A DNA stretch of 64,000 nucleotides from Glaciecola sp965660625. GTDB lineage: Bacteria; Pseudomonadota; Gammaproteobacteria; Enterobacterales; Alteromonadaceae. Shown one piece after another: positions 37,415-46,536 of the stretch; the first letter of the stretch is position 1; every line of letters begins with the position of its first letter. The position numbers and the translations under genes are program-made. The stretch spans positions 20,096 to 84,095 of the forward strand of contig CBFIAR010000008.1 of NCBI GenBank assembly GCA_965660625.1. Reading direction: 5' to 3'. The notes below the pieces were generated by a model, which was not told the origin of the DNA, did no database searches, and was given only the letters and a program-made list of their open reading frames with translations.

Positions 37415-38458
37415 CTATATTACCTCAATCAGAGGCTTAGCTTCAGCGGCGCTACTCATATGGCCGATGGATTGATAAAAACAACCGGCATCTCTCAGCA
37501 CCGCTATCGCCTCATCAACTGAGTCAGGAGCGATAGAAAGTAGTAATCCCCCACTCGTTTGTGGATCACACAAAAGCGTTTGCTGTCGAGCATCTATGTT
37601 AGAAACGTATTGACGAACGCTTTCCCAGTTGCGCTGGCTTCCACCGGGAACACAGCCTTCTTGGATATAGTGATACAAAGACTCATCCAACAGGGGAACA
37701 GCAGCACTATTGATTGTGGCTTTCAGAGCACTACCTTGACACATTTCGAGCAAGTGCCCTAGTAGACCAAAACCGGTCACATCTGTCATCGCATTAACGC
37801 CGCTTAGCCCGCCAAGTTTGGCACCCACGGTATTTAAACGCATCATACTTTCAACGGCTAAGCGGTCATGCTCTGGCTTGAGCTTTGCTTGTTTCTGCGC
37901 GGTAGCCAGTATTCCGACGCCTATAGGCTTAGTAAGAAATAAGAGATCACCCGATTTAGCAGAGCAATTTTTCTTGAGATTGCTAAGCGCCACTCTGCCC
38001 GTAACAGCGAGTCCAAAAATAGGCTCTGGTGAATCAATAGAATGCCCACCTGCAAGCTGAATGCCCGCTTCTTGACAAGTGTATCGGCCGCCATTAATAA
38101 CCTGTTGGGCAATTTCAGGGCCTAGCGTTTTTGTAGGCCAGCCTAATATGGCAATTGCCATCAAAGGGTTTCCACCCATAGCATAAACATCACTGATCGC
38201 GTTGGTGGCGGCAACTCGACCAAATTCGAAAGGATCATCAACAATGGGCATAAAGAAGTCGGTAGTGCTAATAATGCCACTACCATCGCCCAAATCGTAA
38301 ACTGCAGCATCATCTTTAGTACTATTGCCCACCAGCAACTTAGGATCTGGCGAAGGAACAAAATCAGTTTTAAGAAACTGTTCCAGAAGATTAGGCGCAA
38401 TTTTGCAGCCACAACCTGCACCGTGACTAAATTGAGTTAAGCGGATTTTAGATGTCAT
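37415..38458 (-). CDS. selD: Selenide, water dikinase (selenophosphate synthase)
   Basis: Makes selenophosphate from selenide and ATP. The 347-residue protein has the N-terminal GAGCGCK motif with catalytic Cys16 and Lys19; it uses Cys, not selenocysteine. It also has the AIR-synthase-type ATP site DDAAVYDLGDGSGIISTTDFF and the conserved GGHSIDSPEPIFG and MTDVTGFGLLGH segments. It is coupled to selU, pointing to tRNA modification as its main use. No selA, selB or selC is in the window. Confidence 0.96.
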   Translation of the reverse strand: MTSKIRLTQFSHGAGCGCKIAPNLLEQFLKTDFVPSPDPKLLVGNSTKDDAAVYDLGDGSGIISTTDFFMPIVDDPFEFGRVAATNAISDVYAMGGNPLMAIAILGWPTKTLGPEIAQQVINGGRYTCQEAGIQLAGGHSIDSPEPIFGLAVTGRVALSNLKKNCSAKSGDLLFLTKPIGVGILATAQKQAKLKPEHDRLAVESMMRLNTVGAKLGGLSGVNAMTDVTGFGLLGHLLEMCQGSALKATINSAAVPLLDESLYHYIQEGCVPGGSQRNWESVRQYVSNIDARQQTLLCDPQTSGGLLLSIAPDSVDEAIAVLRDAGCFYQSIGHMSSAAEAKPLIEVI

Positions 38459-38606
38459 AAGCTACTGTTGTTAATGGACGAACTTATAGAGTACTTGGTT
38501 TACGCCCTTAGTTCATAGTTTTTGCTTATAAACCTTTTTAATCGATATAACTAGAGCGAGTGAACGATGAATTTGTGTCTTAAAGTGCACCCTATTTAGG
38601 GAAAGA

Positions 38607-39020
38607 TCAATCGCCAAGCATCTCTCGAAGCTTATGTTCTGCCAACTCCGCTGGCGTTAGACTTTCTTCCTGTTTGAGCATCTGTGTGTTAGGTTCTGCT
38701 TCCTCACCAAACAAAGCAGCTAGTTGTGCTTTTGCATCACTTTCTTTTTGCTTGCTTACTTGTTGCCCACTTACTTTAACGCTTACCTCACCTGATGGTG
38801 AAAAGTAATCACAAAAATTAGCTGTCTCTCTATCCCTAACGTCTTCAGCCCGTGACTCGCTGCAATTGTTTCGGCCATCAAATTCTTTACACATTTTACA
38901 TACATGCTGGTCAGCACTGCAGAACGGACATTCTTCACGCCGCGACATTGGTAAAATCACATTTTTAAGTATGTTGCCGCATTGCCAGCAGCGTAAAGGC
39001 TCAGAAATAGAATGTGACAT
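38607..39020 (-). CDS. Cysteine-rich zinc-ribbon protein
   Basis: 137 residues from ATG 39020, which has an AGGAG site; a TTG at 39029 is less likely. The N-terminal half carries Cys11-x2-Cys14, Cys31-x2-Cys34, Cys41-x2-Cys44, then Cys53 and Cys70, enough for two zinc-binding sites (CWQCG, CPFCS, CKMCK, FCDYF). The C-terminal half is charged and helical (LAALFGEEAE, TPAELAEHKLREML). It resembles conserved small zinc proteins of gammaproteobacteria without a known function. Confidence 0.8.
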   Translation of the reverse strand: MSHSISEPLRCWQCGNILKNVILPMSRREECPFCSADQHVCKMCKEFDGRNNCSESRAEDVRDRETANFCDYFSPSGEVSVKVSGQQVSKQKESDAKAQLAALFGEEAEPNTQMLKQEESLTPAELAEHKLREMLGD

Positions 39021-39077
39021 ATATTGCAACTCCTAGTGGTCCAGTTGACATACTCATACACAGCATACACGACCTTG

Positions 39078-40241
39078 TTACTGTTGTTGTCGAATAAGTG
39101 GGTTTGCATACATCTTCAACAGCTTTCGTTGTTCTTCAATGCTTAGCATTGCGAGTCGAGACGCTAAATAACGTCTTGCAGCTTCATCCTTAGCTGTTGC
39201 TTTTTTAGATGAAGCAATCTTCGCTAGAGCGGCTTTCGACACTTCATCAGGCTGACCGTCAGCTAACATATTCAACGCAACGCGGGAGGTAGAAAAGGTG
39301 TGATAACCTGCCAAAATCTCCTTATCAATAAATGCCGCAACCTCCTTTGCACTGTTAAATTGAGTACCAACTAACATCCCGAAATGTACGTTTACTCTGC
39401 CTTTTTGACCTGTTATCCCGTTAACGATACTCTTCATGTCTTCATTATCAGGCTTGTCATAGCTACCTGCTTTTTCTGCTTGGCATAACTCTTTTGCTTT
39501 ACTGACATCGCAAGGATCAAATTCATAAGAAATGGATACAGGCACAATTCTCAAACCGGCAATATACTCGGCAAAATCAATGTCCTTCGGTTTATTAAGT
39601 GACAACATCGACAAAATAGCGGGGTTAGTTACATCAATACCGTCTTTTGCTCGCCCTTCTCGTTGTGCAATCCAAAGGTGCTGGTCATCGTGTTGCTGCG
39701 AATAATGAATGTATTCACTCAGTAGCTTAGCTGCCGCTAGCTTTTCTCTGCGACCTTCAACGGATCGTTGCACTACAAAACATTTATTTAATCGCAGTAG
39801 ATCAGCAACCCAATCCTTACTGAGCAAGTTATCACCCACGGCGATCCTGACCGTGTCTTGCCCATTGATGTGGAGCACCCAATTTATAAATGCCGGATCG
39901 AGTGCGATATCGCGATGATTACTCACAAACAAACAAGGCTGAGACAAATCAAGTGTGTCTATCCCAGTCACCGTTAACGCTTTTGTGGTTTTGGCGATCA
40001 TGCGCTGCATGTATGGTTCGACCATGACTTGAAAGCCGCGTAAACTTGCGGTGGTTTCTATTTTTTTGCTAATAAATTGTTTGATAAAAAAACCGAATAT
40101 CGGCTTCGTAAACTTCGGCCACTTAGCAAACCGAAAGGCAACTAATGTGCTAATGAACTCTTCATTATCGACCAATTTTTTTAGAACGTCGGCCAGATCC
40201 GAATTACCGTATGGCCTTATTTCGTCAAATTTAGACGTCAT
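39078..40241 (-). CDS. PlsC-like glycerophospholipid acyltransferase
   Basis: A 387-residue acyltransferase of the PlsC/PlsB fold. The catalytic H-x4-D box is NHRDIALD (about residues 110-117), and the substrate motif REGRAKDG comes about 80 residues later. Unusually long soluble parts flank the core. The family transfers acyl groups to lysophosphatidate or similar acceptors at the inner membrane. The exact substrate is not clear, and this is not the canonical short PlsC. It lies 40 bp downstream of yaeQ on the same strand. Confidence 0.82.
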   Translation of the reverse strand: MTSKFDEIRPYGNSDLADVLKKLVDNEEFISTLVAFRFAKWPKFTKPIFGFFIKQFISKKIETTASLRGFQVMVEPYMQRMIAKTTKALTVTGIDTLDLSQPCLFVSNHRDIALDPAFINWVLHINGQDTVRIAVGDNLLSKDWVADLLRLNKCFVVQRSVEGRREKLAAAKLLSEYIHYSQQHDDQHLWIAQREGRAKDGIDVTNPAILSMLSLNKPKDIDFAEYIAGLRIVPVSISYEFDPCDVSKAKELCQAEKAGSYDKPDNEDMKSIVNGITGQKGRVNVHFGMLVGTQFNSAKEVAAFIDKEILAGYHTFSTSRVALNMLADGQPDEVSKAALAKIASSKKATAKDEAARRYLASRLAMLSIEEQRKLLKMYANPLIRQQQ

Positions 40242-40281
40242 ATTTTTTACTTCACCTTGATCATGTCACTTTAATACGGGC

Positions 40282-40824
40282 TTATTCCAATACTCGCCAC
40301 TTTACTTCCAATTGATCAGTTTTTGTACTCACAAAAAGTGAATCATCACTGATGGTTATGGACCAGTTTGTTGTCCTTTCAACTTGTTTTGCTAAGGCGT
40401 TAATTTGCTGCCATTCAAACGCAAAAAACTGAATAGGTAAAGCGTCAAATTGCTGCTTGTTCTGTTTCCACCAAACGTCCGATTTGGTATTAAAACTGTA
40501 TACATAAGTATTCTTGCAAAGTCGACAGGCTTTTTTCATTCTTTCAAAGCTAGGTTCGCCAACGTCAATCCAAGTCAATAATTGATCGTCCAATGTTTTT
40601 TGCCAAATGTCGGGTTGTTCAACCGAACTTAATCCTTTGGTGAAAGCGAGTAAGTTTTCGCTGTCGTCATGTGAGTGCAAACAAAACACCAACGCGCGAA
40701 CCATCATGCGCTCTAGAGTTTCAGAAGGATGCTGGGCAACCGTCAAATTTAAATTGGGATAGTGCTGATTGTTGAGATCAGCTAGCGTAACAGTAAATTT
40801 GTAAATAGTTGGTTTTAGAGCCAT
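40282..40824 (-). CDS. yaeQ: YaeQ family protein
   Basis: 180 residues matching E. coli YaeQ along its length, with a PD-(D/E)xK nuclease-like fold. Features are MALKPTIYKFTVTLADLN at the N-terminus, HPSETLERMMVRALVFCLH, GLSSVEQPDIWQKTLDD, TWIDVGEPSFERMKKACR and VEWQ-like C-terminal strands. The conserved Glu/Asp-containing WIDVGEP segment suggests an active site, but the function is unknown; YaeQ was once linked to suppression of rfaH phenotypes. Confidence 0.93.
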   Translation of the reverse strand: MALKPTIYKFTVTLADLNNQHYPNLNLTVAQHPSETLERMMVRALVFCLHSHDDSENLLAFTKGLSSVEQPDIWQKTLDDQLLTWIDVGEPSFERMKKACRLCKNTYVYSFNTKSDVWWKQNKQQFDALPIQFFAFEWQQINALAKQVERTTNWSITISDDSLFVSTKTDQLEVKWRVLE

Positions 40825-41179
40825 TAGATTTTCAGTTAGTCTGTTTGGTTTTGGCGTTATTGAAATTAAACAAAGGTCTATTTCAGCGCAGATTGTGAAA
40901 GCGATTTTTTTGCAGAGTGTACACTAAGTGCAAACTATCTGGTTGAAATATTGCACGCTAAATCAGTGCGATTGCAAATTGACTGCTTGCTGTTTTTGGT
41001 TGCGAACGAGGCGACGCTCAACTTATGTTTGTAAATGACGTCAGTTGGCGCTAGCTTTGATCTCTGTGACGCAAGAGCGACGCGTTTGAAATCTAGTTTA
41101 ACCTGCTAATTATTCGCAAAAATGACTAAACCATAGATACACGCATTAATTAAAGTATTGTTTTTTAGGTAATTTATAT

Positions 41180-41197
41180 TTGGTATGCGCTTTGCTT
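41180..41197 (+). promoter_or_regulatory. Sigma-54-like (-24/-12) promoter
   Basis: TTGGTATGCGCTTTGCTT has the obligatory GG (41182-41183) and GC (41194-41195) separated by 10 bp, as in the consensus TTGGCAC-N5-TTGC. Transcription would begin near 41207, about 90 bp before the gene. Confidence 0.5.
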
Positions 41198-41219
41198 AAT
41201 CTAGTGGCAAAGGTAGGGA

Positions 41220-41250
41220 GGTCTACATTAAGCGCACAGCTGCGTAGACC
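41220..41250 (+). other. 5'-leader hairpin upstream of DUF1707/LiaF gene
   Basis: GGTCTAC pairs with GTAGACC around a 17-nt loop, just downstream of the predicted start of transcription. It could stabilise the leader or be a regulator site. Confidence 0.4.
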
Positions 41251-41295
41251 GCCGCAATGTATAAACACACATCGTGATATAAAAGGAATACAAGC

Positions 41296-41952
41296 ATGTC
41301 AGTAATATTAGAAGATAGACCAATTGAGCAAGTAAAAGAAGAAGTCATTGACGTACTTATTCATAACTACAGCCACGGAATAATTTCTAATGAAGCGTTT
41401 GAACGCAGACTAGATGCAGTTATCGCAACATCATCGCATCAAGAGATGGTGGATCAAATTCAAGATTTAGACGCAGCGCCCGACGATACCTTGAAGAAGC
41501 ATAAAGAACAGCAGTTTTCCGTGAATTACAGTCAAACTCCTGCACATGATACTGAAACACTGGTGAATATACTGGGCGAAAGTGACCGCAGTGGCGTGTG
41601 GACCGTGCCTAAAGAAATCAAAGTATTCACTTTGCTAGGTGGTTCTACCCTTGACTTTACCGACGCACGTTTTACCAGTCCAAATGTCACAGTGAGAGTC
41701 ATCAGCATATTAGGTAGTGACAAGATTTATGTTCCAGAAAATGTGAACGTGTTATCGAAGGCTTTTTGTATACTCGGTACCTCACGGAACAAAGCCCCCT
41801 CTGTTGCATCTTCGCATGCACCTACTATTACTATTGAAGGATGGATTTTCTTATCTGAACTAAGCATTAAGCTTAAAACTACCATAAAAGAAAATTTTGT
41901 CGCCTTCGCCAATAAGATGAAAACAATGTTTGAAACAAACTCAAAAGGCTAA
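41296..41952 (+). CDS. DUF1707 and LiaF-like C-terminal domain protein
   Basis: 218 residues. The N-terminal part (about residues 12-60: VIDVLIHNYSHGIISNEAFERRLDAVIAT) is a DUF1707-like helical domain. The C-terminal part (about 85-195: TLVNILGESDRSGVWTVPKEIKVFTLLGGSTLDFTDARF) is the beta-helix of LiaF/YvqF-type proteins, which take part in envelope-stress sensing with LiaRS or Psp systems in other bacteria. There are no membrane segments, so it is probably cytoplasmic or peripheral. It stands alone, with a sigma-54-like promoter and its own terminator. Confidence 0.82.
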   Translation: MSVILEDRPIEQVKEEVIDVLIHNYSHGIISNEAFERRLDAVIATSSHQEMVDQIQDLDAAPDDTLKKHKEQQFSVNYSQTPAHDTETLVNILGESDRSGVWTVPKEIKVFTLLGGSTLDFTDARFTSPNVTVRVISILGSDKIYVPENVNVLSKAFCILGTSRNKAPSVASSHAPTITIEGWIFLSELSIKLKTTIKENFVAFANKMKTMFETNSKG

Positions 41953-41978
41953 CTTTTCATTCAACTAAAACATTCTGC

Positions 41979-42010
41979 GTGCTCACCGTTTTAAAATGCT
42001 GAGCACTTTT
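41979..42010 (+). terminator. Terminator after the DUF1707/LiaF gene
   Basis: GTGCTCA (41979-41985) pairs with TGAGCAC (42000-42006), and the inner CGTTTT/AAAATG can also pair. It is followed by TTTT and then the T-rich tandem repeat. Confidence 0.75.
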
Positions 42011-42064
42011 AGTATTTTTAGTATTTTTAGTATTTTTAGTATTTTTAGTATTTTTAGTATTTTT
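42011..42064. repeat. Tandem repeat, six copies of AGTATTTTT
   Basis: Six perfect contiguous copies of the 9-mer AGTATTTTT directly after the terminator hairpin. It is a noncoding minisatellite prone to copy-number change by replication slippage. Confidence 0.97.
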
Positions 42065-42248
42065 AATGACAATTGCCTCATCCATGAACTAATCCCAGGC
42101 TCCTGCTGTAATAGTATGATGAAAAACAATTCTGCGCTATTCTTTGTGATAAGCGTGCTGTTTTGAATAGCCTTTATAAATAGCCTTTACAAAAAGCCTT
42201 GAAGAAGGGCCCTCTCGTTTATTTTGATTACATGCTTAGGAGCATTAG

Positions 42249-43343
42249 ATGCATTGGCGTCGTTGGTTAGTAACTTTTGTGTTTTTTTTCGCCGTAGTCG
42301 GCTTACTTGGCTTTGTTAAATTTAATCAGGTAATGGCCGCTATTGCCTTTGGCGAGTCATTTCCAGAACCCAGTGAAACGGTGCAAATTCAGCGTGTTGA
42401 AACAACAAGCTGGCAGCCTCGCTTAACACTCACAGGCTCAGTATTAGCCACTCGCAGCATTGAAATCCGCAACGAACTCGAAGGCATCGTTACATTTATC
42501 GGTTTCGCATCTGGCGGGAATGTGAAAAAAGACGATGTGCTGGTGAGAATGCAGATTGATGATGAGCTAGCCCAACTTGACGCAATTGAAGCAGAAATAA
42601 GCATTGCGCAGCTTGATGTCAGCCGATTCGAAAAGTTAGTAGAACAGCGTGCATCAAGTCGCGATCAAGTCGACCGTGCTAAAGCGCAATTAGCGGTATC
42701 AAAAGCCAGAAAACGCTCACTCGAAGCGATCATTGCGAAGAAAACAATTATCGCTACATTCGACGGACAAGTGGGTCTACATCAGCTCGAAAAAGGCGCT
42801 TTTTTATCGGTAAACAGCTTGATCACCAAATTAGTAAGTGATTCAAACACGGTCTGGGTCGACTTCAATATTCCGCAAGCCTATTCCAATCTTACAGTAG
42901 GCACACCGGTGACCGTGTCTTCAGATATGTTAGGCTTGTATGATGCAAAAGCCAGTATTGCTGCAATTGATCAAGAAATATCAACTCGTTCAAGAAATAT
43001 GAAAGCACGCGCCGAACTCACCACCGAGCAAGTGAAATTAAAACCAGGGGCTATTGTTTCGGTTTCACTGCCTGTGTCGGCATCAAAAGAAGTGGTTAGG
43101 CTCTCATCCAAAGCAATTCGCTACGATGCTTTCGGCACGTATGTTTTTAAATTAAACAAAGACGATAAAGAGAACTGGCGCGCCACTCGACAAATTGTCC
43201 ATGTTCTCTCCAAAGAGGACGAGAGCACTGTTATTGACCTTGCAATGAGCAATGGTTTGACAGTGAACGATGTGATTGCCACACAAGGCTCATTTAAGCT
43301 ACGCGAAGGCATATTAGTTTACACCGATGAACAGAGCAAATGA
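42249..43343 (+). CDS. RND efflux periplasmic adaptor subunit
   Basis: A 364-residue membrane-fusion protein linking an RND pump to an outer-membrane channel. An N-terminal signal anchor (about residues 5-32) is followed by a lipoyl/barrel-sandwich domain with two halves (SIEIRNELEGIVTFIGFASGGNVKKDD and TIIATFDGQVGLHQLEKGAFLS) around a coiled-coil hairpin (about 115-165). Beta-barrel and membrane-proximal domains complete it. It lacks the lipobox of AcrA. Its stop overlaps the pump start by 4 bp (ATGA). No outer-membrane partner is encoded nearby. Confidence 0.92.
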   Translation: MHWRRWLVTFVFFFAVVGLLGFVKFNQVMAAIAFGESFPEPSETVQIQRVETTSWQPRLTLTGSVLATRSIEIRNELEGIVTFIGFASGGNVKKDDVLVRMQIDDELAQLDAIEAEISIAQLDVSRFEKLVEQRASSRDQVDRAKAQLAVSKARKRSLEAIIAKKTIIATFDGQVGLHQLEKGAFLSVNSLITKLVSDSNTVWVDFNIPQAYSNLTVGTPVTVSSDMLGLYDAKASIAAIDQEISTRSRNMKARAELTTEQVKLKPGAIVSVSLPVSASKEVVRLSSKAIRYDAFGTYVFKLNKDDKENWRATRQIVHVLSKEDESTVIDLAMSNGLTVNDVIATQGSFKLREGILVYTDEQSK

Positions 43344-46300
43344 CGATCATGGAGAATCAAAAACCGGATCTTGGCAAACCTAGCATCATGGACGTTTTTT
43401 GCAAGCGTCCTGTATTAGCCATAGTATTATCCTTAACACTGTGCTTAATAGGTATTCGTGCTGCATTTGAATTACCTATACTGCAATTCCCTAAAATTGA
43501 GAGTGCATCACTGCAAATAGTGACGCCCTATGTTGGCGCATCAGCAGAGGTCATTCAGGGCTTTATTACTGAGCCGATAGAACGCGCTGCGGCTTCTGTT
43601 CCTGGTGTTGACTACGTTGATTCAAACACCACACCCGGCGTCAGTACAGTGACCTTATGGTTGCGTCTTGGTGTTGACAGCACACGCGCATTGGCTGAGC
43701 TATCTTCAAGGCTTGACCAAATCCGTTTTGAATTACCGGCTGGCGCTGAAGACCCGTCCGTACAAGTTGTCAGAGCTGACCGCCCCTTCGCTGTTTTTTA
43801 CTTAACCGTTAACTTTGATGAAGAAAATGCGGGAATGTCTCGATTAGAAGTGACTGATTACCTATCACGCCGTGTTGTGCCCAGTCTAACGACGATTCCT
43901 GGGGTTCAGCGTGTTGGGCTAGAGGGCGGACGGTCTCCTGCTATGCGCATCTGGTTAAATGCGGAAAAAATGGCCGCGCTCGACGTTGCCGCTGACGATG
44001 TTTCACAAGCACTACTTGCAAATAATCTCGTTGCTACTGTCGGGCGCAGTGAAAACGCTCAACAGCGCATTGGGCTGCTAACAGATACGTCACTCACCAG
44101 CGCCGAGGAATTTGAAAACTTAGTTATTCGCGAAGTGGATGGTGCACAGATAAAAATTAAAGATATTGCCGACGTAAAATTGGGCGAAGAAGAAGGGCAA
44201 GTCAGTTCCCGTTTAGACAAAAACACGGTGTTGTACATTTCAGTTTGGCCATTGCCTGGTGCCAACGAAATAGAAATTGGCGATCGGTTGTATGACATGT
44301 TGGATAAGATAAATCCGACACTGCCTAAAGGTTTGAGCATTACCGACGGCTATGACGGTACTATCTATATGCGTAACGCCCTACGTGAAATATTTATCAC
44401 CTTAGCCGAAACGGTATTATTAGTTGGCCTAGTAGTCGTAGCCATGATGGGCTCGTTTAGAACCGCCTTAGTTCCTCTTATCACTATTCCTATTTCTATC
44501 CTTGGCGCCATAGCCGCGATGACATTAATGGGCTTTACGCTGAATCTTCTTACCGTCCTGGCGATTGTGCTATCGGTTGGTTTAGTGGTCGACGATGCTA
44601 TTGTTGTGGTTGAAAACGTTGCGCGATATATGCGTCAGGGCATGAGTAGAATGGAGGCTGCTCTCGCCAGCTCAAGGCAATTGCTCGCGCCGATAATCAG
44701 TATGACAATTACGCTAGCGGCTGTTTACGCGCCCATCGGATTGCTCTCCGGACTTACCGGTGCGTTGTTCAAAGAATTTGCTTTCACCCTCGCGATAGCC
44801 GTGTTGATTTCAGGTTTTGTGGCCATAACACTGTCTCCCATTATGAGCGCTTATGCCTCACCTGAAGGCGGTAAAGAGGGCAAGATGACGCGCAAAGTGA
44901 ATGCCTTCTTTGAACGCCTTCAACACATCTATGGAAAAGTCTTAATTCGCAGCATAGAGTGGAAGGCGCAAGTACTCACTATCGCATTATTCCTGTCTTT
45001 ATTATCCATACCTTTCTACTTACTCTCATTAAAGGAACTTGCACCCACAGAGGACCAATCGAGTATTAACGTAATCGTTGAGTCATCTCCTGAGGCTTCG
45101 TTGGAATACACAATGAACAATATGGACAGGATTGTGGACACAATGAAAGAGCTTGACGGCGCTAAGTTCATGTGGCAAATAGTGAACCCTATCGGCGCAT
45201 TTGGCGGTGTTGATTTTGTTGACTCGAGTGAGCGTGACCAAAGTGTGCAAGACATGTTTTGGAAAGCGTTTGCATCACTTTCATCAGTCACCGGATTAAA
45301 AGCATTTCCGGTATTAGATTCTGCACTACCGACATCCGGAAATTTTTCTGTCGAATTAGTTGTGCTCAGCACCGACTCATATGAGGAGATGAAGGTAAAT
45401 GCAAATAAAATGGTGCAAGCGGCGATTGCGAGTGAGAAGTTTTTGTTTGCCGACACTGACTTAAAAATCGATTTACCGCAAGCACGTTTCAACTTAAACA
45501 GGGAACGCATAGCTGACTTAGGCATGGATTTAAGCAGCGTGAGTCGACAGTTAGAAGTGCTATTATCAGGTAACTTTGTTAATCGTTATAATCAAGATGG
45601 TCGAGCCTATCGTGTTATTCCAATGATTGACGATCAAGGCAGAGCGAATCCGGATGCCATACTCGATTTACAAATTCGCACACCCGCGGGCGACCTAATT
45701 CCGGTTCGATCGATTGCAACTTTAGTGACGGAAACCGCGCCGCGAGTATTGAGTAAATTCCAACAAAAGAATGCCTTTAGAATATATGGCGAAGTCATTC
45801 CGGGCACGACCAAAGAACAAGGTTTACGTGCTCTAGAAGAGGCTGCAGCAGAACTTCTACCGCTAGAATACAGTATTGATTATGCGGGTGAATCACGGCA
45901 AATTAGGCTGGAAGGTAATACCTTAGAAGGGGTTTTGTTAGTGGCATTGGTATTTGTTTTCTTAGTCCTTGCCGTTCAATTTAATAGCTTTAGAGACCCT
46001 CTGGTCGTATTGCTAGGCAGCGTGCCTTTAGCGCTCGCTGGTGCAATGATGTTCGCTTTTTTAGACTTCACCACCATTAATATTTATTCACAGGTTGGCT
46101 TCATCACCTTAGTAGGATTGATAGCCAAGAACGGGATATTAATTGTGGAATTTGCAAACCAGATGCAAAAACAAGGACTGGCTAAATTCGAAGCTATTCA
46201 GTTAGCGGCACAAACTCGGCTGCGCCCTGTATTGATGACGACGGCGGCAACCGTACTTGGCCACTTCCCCTTAGTACTTGTAACAGGTGCTGGCGCTGAA

Positions 46301-46441
46301 GCGCGAAACAGCATCGGTATCATATTGGTTGCTGGAATGTTGGTAGGAACCATGTTCACCTTACTCGTGCTACCTAGCGTGTATCTTGTTTTAGCTTCCA
46401 AGCATGCTCCCGATGAGTTAGATAGCCTAGACACAAAGTGA
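43340..46441 (+). CDS. RND-family multidrug efflux pump (HAE1 type)
   Basis: A 1033-residue inner-membrane proton-driven exporter. Twelve membrane helices enclose two large periplasmic loops. The proton-relay Asp pair is in TM4 (LSVGLVVDDAIVVVEN) and the Lys in TM10 (VGLIAKNGILIVEFAN). The N-terminal FCKRPVLAIVLSL and FELPILQFPKIE are typical of the family. Alternative ATG 43349 would shorten it by 3 residues. It forms an operon with the adaptor; substrates cannot be inferred. Confidence 0.94.
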   Translation: MTIMENQKPDLGKPSIMDVFCKRPVLAIVLSLTLCLIGIRAAFELPILQFPKIESASLQIVTPYVGASAEVIQGFITEPIERAAASVPGVDYVDSNTTPGVSTVTLWLRLGVDSTRALAELSSRLDQIRFELPAGAEDPSVQVVRADRPFAVFYLTVNFDEENAGMSRLEVTDYLSRRVVPSLTTIPGVQRVGLEGGRSPAMRIWLNAEKMAALDVAADDVSQALLANNLVATVGRSENAQQRIGLLTDTSLTSAEEFENLVIREVDGAQIKIKDIADVKLGEEEGQVSSRLDKNTVLYISVWPLPGANEIEIGDRLYDMLDKINPTLPKGLSITDGYDGTIYMRNALREIFITLAETVLLVGLVVVAMMGSFRTALVPLITIPISILGAIAAMTLMGFTLNLLTVLAIVLSVGLVVDDAIVVVENVARYMRQGMSRMEAALASSRQLLAPIISMTITLAAVYAPIGLLSGLTGALFKEFAFTLAIAVLISGFVAITLSPIMSAYASPEGGKEGKMTRKVNAFFERLQHIYGKVLIRSIEWKAQVLTIALFLSLLSIPFYLLSLKELAPTEDQSSINVIVESSPEASLEYTMNNMDRIVDTMKELDGAKFMWQIVNPIGAFGGVDFVDSSERDQSVQDMFWKAFASLSSVTGLKAFPVLDSALPTSGNFSVELVVLSTDSYEEMKVNANKMVQAAIASEKFLFADTDLKIDLPQARFNLNRERIADLGMDLSSVSRQLEVLLSGNFVNRYNQDGRAYRVIPMIDDQGRANPDAILDLQIRTPAGDLIPVRSIATLVTETAPRVLSKFQQKNAFRIYGEVIPGTTKEQGLRALEEAAAELLPLEYSIDYAGESRQIRLEGNTLEGVLLVALVFVFLVLAVQFNSFRDPLVVLLGSVPLALAGAMMFAFLDFTTINIYSQVGFITLVGLIAKNGILIVEFANQMQKQGLAKFEAIQLAAQTRLRPVLMTTAATVLGHFPLVLVTGAGAEARNSIGIILVAGMLVGTMFTLLVLPSVYLVLASKHAPDELDSLDTK

Positions 46442-46536
46442 CAGCATGAATCAAAACAGCAGACGTATTGGCTAACTGACCTTATGAACCATGGCTACTG
46501 TTGAGCATGTTACATTGGATATGTAGATTCTGTGCG

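Larger units (their letters stand above)
40825..41295. other. Long intergenic region with regulatory signals for the LiaF-like gene
   Basis: 471 bp without a credible gene between yaeQ and the DUF1707/LiaF gene. The right part holds a sigma-54-like promoter (41180-41197) and a 5'-leader hairpin (41220-41250). The left half shows no recognisable element beyond the expected yaeQ promoter. Confidence 0.6.

Noticed and set aside
42011..42064. CRISPR-like repetition
   Set aside because: The 9-bp units are contiguous without spacers, so it is a simple tandem repeat.
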